In this document: positions 5,701-9,402 of the stretch, piece by piece
Numbering within the stretch: the first letter of the stretch is position 1
Layout: each line of letters starts with the position of its first letter
From: Bacillota bacterium
GTDB taxonomy: Bacteria; Bacillota; Bacilli; Alicyclobacillales; SLC66
Assembly (NCBI GenBank): GCA_021797415.1
Contig: JAJZZT010000496.1
Span: 1 to 9,402, forward strand
Direction of reading: 5' to 3'
Length of the DNA: 9,402 bases
Made by a program: the position numbers and the translations under genes
Notes under the pieces: model-generated
Database searches by the model: none
Seen by the model: the letters and a program-made list of their open reading frames with translations, nothing else
Told to the model about the DNA's origin: nothing

Positions 5701-5784
5701 ATGACGGACGTCTACATGCTGGGGCTGATCGTCTTGACTTTTTTGTTTTCCTTCGGCCTGATGCACTACCTGAACAAACTCTGA
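5701..5784 (+). CDS. 27-residue single-span membrane protein ahead of kdpF
   Basis: The first reading frame of the kdp operon encodes MTDVYMLGLIVLTFLFSFGL, then MHYLNKL: a short acidic N-terminus, one membrane helix (about residues 6-20) and a basic end. GAGGG ends 10 bases before the ATG. It is followed after 21 bases by kdpF on the same strand. Very short frames of this type are seen ahead of kdpF in various bacteria and usually go unannotated; I recall the name kdpZ for a gene in this position in an Alicyclobacillus kdp operon, but could not check it. Likely role: an accessory subunit of the pump complex or a small regulator in the membrane. This is inferred from position and topology only; it is not kdpF itself, whose typical ending is in the next gene. 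Confidence 0.6.
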   Translation: MTDVYMLGLIVLTFLFSFGLMHYLNKL

Positions 5785-5805
5785 CGTCAAATGGGGGATT
5801 GGCAC

Positions 5806-5889
5806 ATGCAGAACTGGATTCTTCTTTTTATTTCCATCGCCGTGATGGTGTATCTGGTCGTGGTCATCGTCCGTCCGGAGAAATTTTAG
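5806..5889 (+). CDS. kdpF: KdpF, small stabilising subunit of the K+ pump
   Basis: A 27-residue hydrophobic peptide: one membrane helix followed by the KdpF signature ending VYLVVVIVRPEKF. In the KdpFABC complex this subunit packs against KdpA and stabilises the assembly. The preferred start is the ATG with GGGGG eight bases upstream; an in-frame ATG at 5791 would add five residues (MGDWH) but has no ribosome binding site. The stop is 22 bases from the kdpA start. It is below the length many gene finders accept, so it could easily be missed. Confidence 0.85.
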   Translation: MQNWILLFISIAVMVYLVVVIVRPEKF

Positions 5890-5911
5890 AACGACAAGGA
5901 GTTGAGCGCGT

Positions 5912-7606
5912 TTGTCACTGTCGACAATCCTGACGTGGCTGGTCGTGATAGGCGTATTTTTGCTGACGATCAAGCCCTTGGGCAACTACATGGCCAAGGT
6001 CTTCACGTTCCAGCCGACCGTGCTGGACAAACCGTTCGGGTGGCTGGAAAATCTAATTTTCCGCACCATCGGCGTCTCGCGTGAGAGTAACATGAGCGCG
6101 CGGCAGTATGCGTTCGCCTTTTTGGGCACGAACCTGCTGTGGGCGGTTTTGGCGTACATCGCCCTGCGCATTCAGAACGTGCTGCCTTTCAACCCGATGC
6201 ACTTCGGGTCCATCAATCCGTTTCTCGCCTTCAATACGGCGACAAGCTTCACCACCAACACGAACTGGCAGGCGTATTCAGGGGAAAACACGATGTCCTA
6301 TTTCTCTCAGTTCGGCGTGCTGTCCTACCTCCAGTTCGTCACGCCCGCGGCGGGAGGCGCGGTCGGGATCGCCGTCGTGCGCGCACTGTCCGGGCGGAAA
6401 TTGGGGAATTTCTTTGTCGATCTCACCCTGGTGTGCACGCGGTTGCTCCTGCCGCTGTCGATCATCGTCACGATGATCCTGGTCGGCCAGGGGGTTCCGG
6501 AGACCCTCGCGCCGTACATGCATGTGCACACCCTCGCCGGGCAGACGCAGGTGGTCCCGCGCGGACCGATCGCCAGTTGGGAGGCGATCGAACACCTTGG
6601 CCAGAACGGCGGCGGCTACACCAACGCGAACAGCGCCAATCCGCTGGAGAATCCGAGCGCTCTGTCCAACATCGTGGAAATCATTTCGATGGGGCTTCTG
6701 CCTGTTGCTTTCTTCTACTTTTTCGGCGCCATGACGGGGAGACGCCGCCTGGCCTGGACGTTGACCGGCGTGGCCGGGTCGATTTTCCTGATCATGCTCG
6801 CTCTCCTGTATTTTCCGGAAGTGGCGGGCAATCCGATCATCAACGCGCTCGGACTTGCCACGCACGGCAACATGGTGGGCAAGGAACTGCGATTTGGCAT
6901 GGGCGGCACGTCCATCTTCGAGACATCGACCATGGCGTTCACAACCGGTTCGGTGGCGAGCGCGCACGACAGCTTCCTTCCTCTCTCCTCGTTGGCTTTT
7001 TTTATCGGCATGTTCCTGAACATGGTGTTTGGCGGCAAGGGAGTCGGGTTCCTCAATATGATCATGTTCGTGATCATCACCATCTTCCTGATGGGGCTGA
7101 TGGTCGGGCGGACCCCTGAGTTTCTCGGCAAGAAGATCGAGACCAGAGAGGTCACTCTGGCCTCGGTCGCCTTTCTGCTGCACCCGCTGTTGATCCTGGT
7201 CGGGACCGCTATCGCCGTGCATTCGCCGGCCGGGCTGCAGGGCATGTACAATCCGGGGCCGCACGGACTGAGCGAGATTCTGTACGGGTTCTCCTCCGCC
7301 GCGGCGAACAACGGCTCTGCATTCGGCGGTCTCGGCGCGGCCCTGCCGTTTTACGAAGTATTGCTTGGCATCGTGGTGGTGATCGGCCGGTACGCTTCGA
7401 TCATGGCAATGCTGCTGCTCGGCCAGTCGCTGCAGAGCAAGAAGACGGTGCCGGAGAGTTCGGGAACCATGAGGACGGACACCGTGCTGTTCGGCGGCAT
7501 CCTGTTCGGCTCCATCTTTGTGTTGAACGCGCTGACGTTTTTTCCGGTCATGGCCTTGGGCCCCATCGCGGAACAGTACCTGATGGCGGCCCACCACCTG
7601 TTCTGA
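5912..7606 (+). CDS. kdpA: KdpA, K+-translocating subunit of KdpFABC ATPase
   Basis: A 564-residue polytopic membrane protein, full length for the family. It forms the K+-selective pathway, with four repeats each carrying a filter loop: TTNTNWQAYSGE (114-125), GQNGGGYTNANSANPLENP (230-248), the loop around TTGSVASAHDSF (344-355) and SAAANNGSAFGGL (462-474). The cytoplasmic motif PEFLGKKIETREV (402-414) is also typical. Filter glycines and asparagines are all present, so it should be functional and K+-selective. Translation starts at a TTG: AAGGAGTT at 5896-5903 is 8 bases upstream and no better start fits. Ions selected here are passed to KdpB through the subunit interface for ATP-driven uptake when external K+ is very low. 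Confidence 0.97.
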   Translation: MSLSTILTWLVVIGVFLLTIKPLGNYMAKVFTFQPTVLDKPFGWLENLIFRTIGVSRESNMSARQYAFAFLGTNLLWAVLAYIALRIQNVLPFNPMHFGSINPFLAFNTATSFTTNTNWQAYSGENTMSYFSQFGVLSYLQFVTPAAGGAVGIAVVRALSGRKLGNFFVDLTLVCTRLLLPLSIIVTMILVGQGVPETLAPYMHVHTLAGQTQVVPRGPIASWEAIEHLGQNGGGYTNANSANPLENPSALSNIVEIISMGLLPVAFFYFFGAMTGRRRLAWTLTGVAGSIFLIMLALLYFPEVAGNPIINALGLATHGNMVGKELRFGMGGTSIFETSTMAFTTGSVASAHDSFLPLSSLAFFIGMFLNMVFGGKGVGFLNMIMFVIITIFLMGLMVGRTPEFLGKKIETREVTLASVAFLLHPLLILVGTAIAVHSPAGLQGMYNPGPHGLSEILYGFSSAAANNGSAFGGLGAALPFYEVLLGIVVVIGRYASIMAMLLLGQSLQSKKTVPESSGTMRTDTVLFGGILFGSIFVLNALTFFPVMALGPIAEQYLMAAHHLF

Positions 7607-7608
7607 AG

Positions 7609-7631
7609 ACAGGACCGGTGTCGTATCCTGT
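7609..7631 (+). other. Small hairpin in the kdpA-kdpB gap
   Basis: ACAGGA (7609-7614) and TCCTGT (7626-7631) can pair around an 11-base loop just after the kdpA stop. The gap of 86 bases between the two genes is long for a kdp operon. No T-run follows, so it should not end transcription. Chance occurrence is quite possible. Confidence 0.25.
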
Positions 7632-7692
7632 GTCCGGCGCGTTGGCGACGGGGCACAAGTAACTTCAGGATGACAGAGGTGAAACAGGACGC

Positions 7693-9402
7693 ATGGAAAA
7701 AAACAGCGACGCTCGGCAGGGGTCCGGGTATAACCTACAGGTACTGCGCGACACGTTTCGTAAATTGAACCCCGCCGAGATGATTCACAATCCCGTCATG
7801 ATGGTTGTTGAGATCGGGACGCTGGTGACCCTTTGGTTCACCATCACGGCGCCCGCGCCTGCCGGCCGATTTTACGACGGACTGGTGACAGTGATTCTGT
7901 TTGTCACCATTTTGTTCGCCACGTTTGCTGAAGCTTACGCGGAGGCGCGTGGACGGGCGCAGGCGGATTTTCTGCGCCGGACGAAGTCTTCGACAAAAGC
8001 CAGGATCCTGCGCGCCGACGGCGGCCATGACGTGGTGGATTCGTCCGAATTGCGCAAGGGCGTGCGGTGCCTGGTCGAAGTAGGAGACATCGTTCCGGGA
8101 GACGGCGTGGTCGTGGAAGGCGTCGGGTCGGTCGATGAGTCGGCCATCACGGGCGAATCGGCCCCGGTCGTCAAGGCTGCGCAAGACAGTGTAACAGGCG
8201 GGACGAGGCTGATCTCCGACCGCCTCGTGATCGAGATCACGGTGGAGCCCGGCCAGTCGTTCCTCGACCGCATGATCGCGCTCGTGGAAGGCGCGAAGCG
8301 CCAGAAGACGCCCAATGAAATCGCGCTGTCGGCGCTGCTTGGCGTGTTGACGCTGATTTTTGTGCTGGTTGTGGTGACCCTGTCGCCCATTGCCAAGTTC
8401 TATGGGACGCAGGCGACGAATACAACGACGCTGGTGGCGTTGCTGGTGTGCCTGATCCCGACGACCATCGGCGCGCTGCTGTCCGCAATCGGCATCGCCG
8501 GCATGAACCGGGTCTCGCAGGTCAACGTCGTGGCCAAGAGCGGGCGTTCCGTGGAAGCGGCGGGGGATATTGACACCATCATTCTCGACAAGACGGGGAC
8601 CATCACGGTCGGTAACCGGATGGCGACAGAATTCTTCCCCGTGGCGGGCGTGTCCCTGGAGGAATTGGCCCATGCCTCGCTTTTGTCCTCGCTGGCCGAC
8701 ACGACGCCGGAAGGGCGTTCGGTGGTCGACCTGGCGCAAAAAACGCTTGGCCTGAAGGAACTGCCCACCGCGGACGGTGAACCCATTCCGTTTTCCGCCC
8801 ACACACGCATGAGCGGCATCGACCTGACGGACGGGCGTCAGATCCGCAAGGGGGCCGTCAGCGCGATCTGCAATCTGGTGGAAGACGCCCGGGAGGAAGT
8901 GGAGAGGTATGCCGAGCAGGTGGCCCGACAGGGGGCGACGCCTCTGGCCTGTGCGACCGACGGCCGCGCGCTCGGCGTGATCTGTCTGCGCGACGTGGTG
9001 AAAGAGGGACTTCGCGAGCGGTTCCGCGAATTTCGCGAAATGGGCATTCGCACCGTCATGGCGACGGGGGACAACCGGATCACGGCCGCGGTCATCGCGG
9101 AAGAGGCGGGGGTCGACGATTTCATCGCCGAAGCGCGGCCGGAGGATAAGATTCTTCTCATCCGGCAGGAGCAGGCGGACGGCAAACTGGTGGCCATGAC
9201 GGGCGACGGTACGAACGACGCGCCCGCGCTGGCGCAGGCCGATGTGGGGCTCGCCATGAATTCCGGCACGATGGCTGCCAAGGAAGCGGGCAACATGATT
9301 GATCTGGACTCCAATCCGACCAAATTGCTCGAAGTCGTCATGGTCGGCAAACAATTGCTCATCACGCGCGGGGCTTTGACGACGTTTTCGATCGCCAACG
9401 AC
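7693..9402 (+). CDS. kdpB: KdpB, P-type ATPase subunit of KdpFABC (3' end outside window)
   Basis: The visible 570 residues cover most of a protein that is usually near 680. This is the energising subunit: ATP hydrolysis with a phosphoaspartate intermediate drives K+ import. Visible motifs: actuator TGES (153-156), whose Ser156 matches the inhibitory phosphoserine of the E. coli pump; the membrane motif [19 protein letters not shown] (253-271); phosphorylation site DKTGT with Asp299; the KdpB-specific [14 protein letters not shown] and [11 protein letters not shown] of the nucleotide domain; and hinge motif [12 protein letters not shown]. The frame is open to the last base, ending in [11 protein letters not shown] at the start of the fifth helix, so the last helices are cut off. 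The ATG has only a short AGGA 3 bases upstream and AGAGGTG 12 bases upstream; no better in-frame start was found. kdpC should follow. Confidence 0.97.
   Translation, partial: MEKNSDARQGSGYNLQVLRDTFRKLNPAEMIHNPVMMVVEIGTLVTLWFTITAPAPAGRFYDGLVTVILFVTILFATFAEAYAEARGRAQADFLRRTKSSTKARILRADGGHDVVDSSELRKGVRCLVEVGDIVPGDGVVVEGVGSVDESAITGESAPVVKAAQDSVTGGTRLISDRLVIEITVEPGQSFLDRMIALVEGAKRQKTPNEIALSALLGVLTLIFVLVVVTLSPIAKFYGTQATNTTTLVALLVCLIPTTIGALLSAIGIAGMNRVSQVNVVAKSGRSVEAAGDIDTIILDKTGTITVGNRMATEFFPVAGVSLEELAHASLLSSLADTTPEGRSVVDLAQKTLGLKELPTADGEPIPFSAHTRMSGIDLTDGRQIRKGAVSAICNLVEDAREEVERYAEQVARQGATPLACATDGRALGVICLRDVVKEGLRERFREFREMGIRTVMATGDNRITAAVIAEEAGVDDFIAEARPEDKILLIRQEQADGKLVAMTGDGTNDAPALAQADVGLAMNSGTMAAKEAGNMIDLDSNPTKLLEVVMVGKQLLITRGALTTFSIAND

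Noticed and set aside
7735..9354. Long antisense open frame (539 residues) across kdpB, and similar ones across kdpA, the kinase and the regulator
   Set aside because: These mirror GC-rich codons of the true genes; the translations are rich in Arg, His and Gln without motifs, whereas the opposite strand carries full family signatures.

Overview
The window looks like chromosomal DNA from a moderately GC-rich Bacillota (Firmicutes) bacterium. Purine-rich Shine-Dalgarno sites lie 7-9 bases ahead of several genes, kdpA uses a TTG start, and several sigma-A-type promoters can be read. The kdp gene order brings Alicyclobacillus and its relatives to mind, but the genus is an inference and was not searched.

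Left part (1-2918): the 5' portion of an unrecognised gene runs leftward off the edge. It has a good leftward promoter with a near-perfect 20-bp palindrome just past the expected transcription start. Next comes a perfect 21-bp inverted repeat (499-549). Three rightward genes follow: a DJ-1/PfpI-family protein similar to isonitrile hydratase, a possible small proline-rich membrane protein behind its own promoter, and a Rieske-type non-haem iron oxygenase. This part looks like accessory cargo and shows no functional link to the rest.

Right part (2948-9402): this is a high-affinity potassium uptake (Kdp) locus. A leftward two-component pair (sensor kinase, then a KdpE-like response regulator) ends tail-to-tail with the Rieske gene. 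It is transcribed divergently from a rightward operon: a 27-residue single-span membrane protein, kdpF, kdpA, and kdpB (cut by the window edge at residue 570). kdpC would be expected next, outside the window. The kinase is not a normal KdpD: the cytoplasmic N-terminal KdpD and USP-like domains and the four-helix bundle are missing, and it has two membrane segments, a short external region and a GAF-like domain instead.

The 185-bp region between kinase and operon holds a 17-bp direct repeat, TTTATA-N5-TTTATG, with the layout of the E. coli KdpE site. It lies about -71 to -55 from the start predicted from a TACAAT -10 box. Directly against it is a third copy (19 of 21 bases) of the repeat arm found 5 kb away at 499-549. 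The likely circuit is: membrane signal, kinase, KdpE-like regulator, kdp promoter, K+ pump. The most interesting points are the unusual kinase, the small protein ahead of kdpF, the shared repeat beside the KdpE box, and a strong hairpin between kinase and regulator genes.
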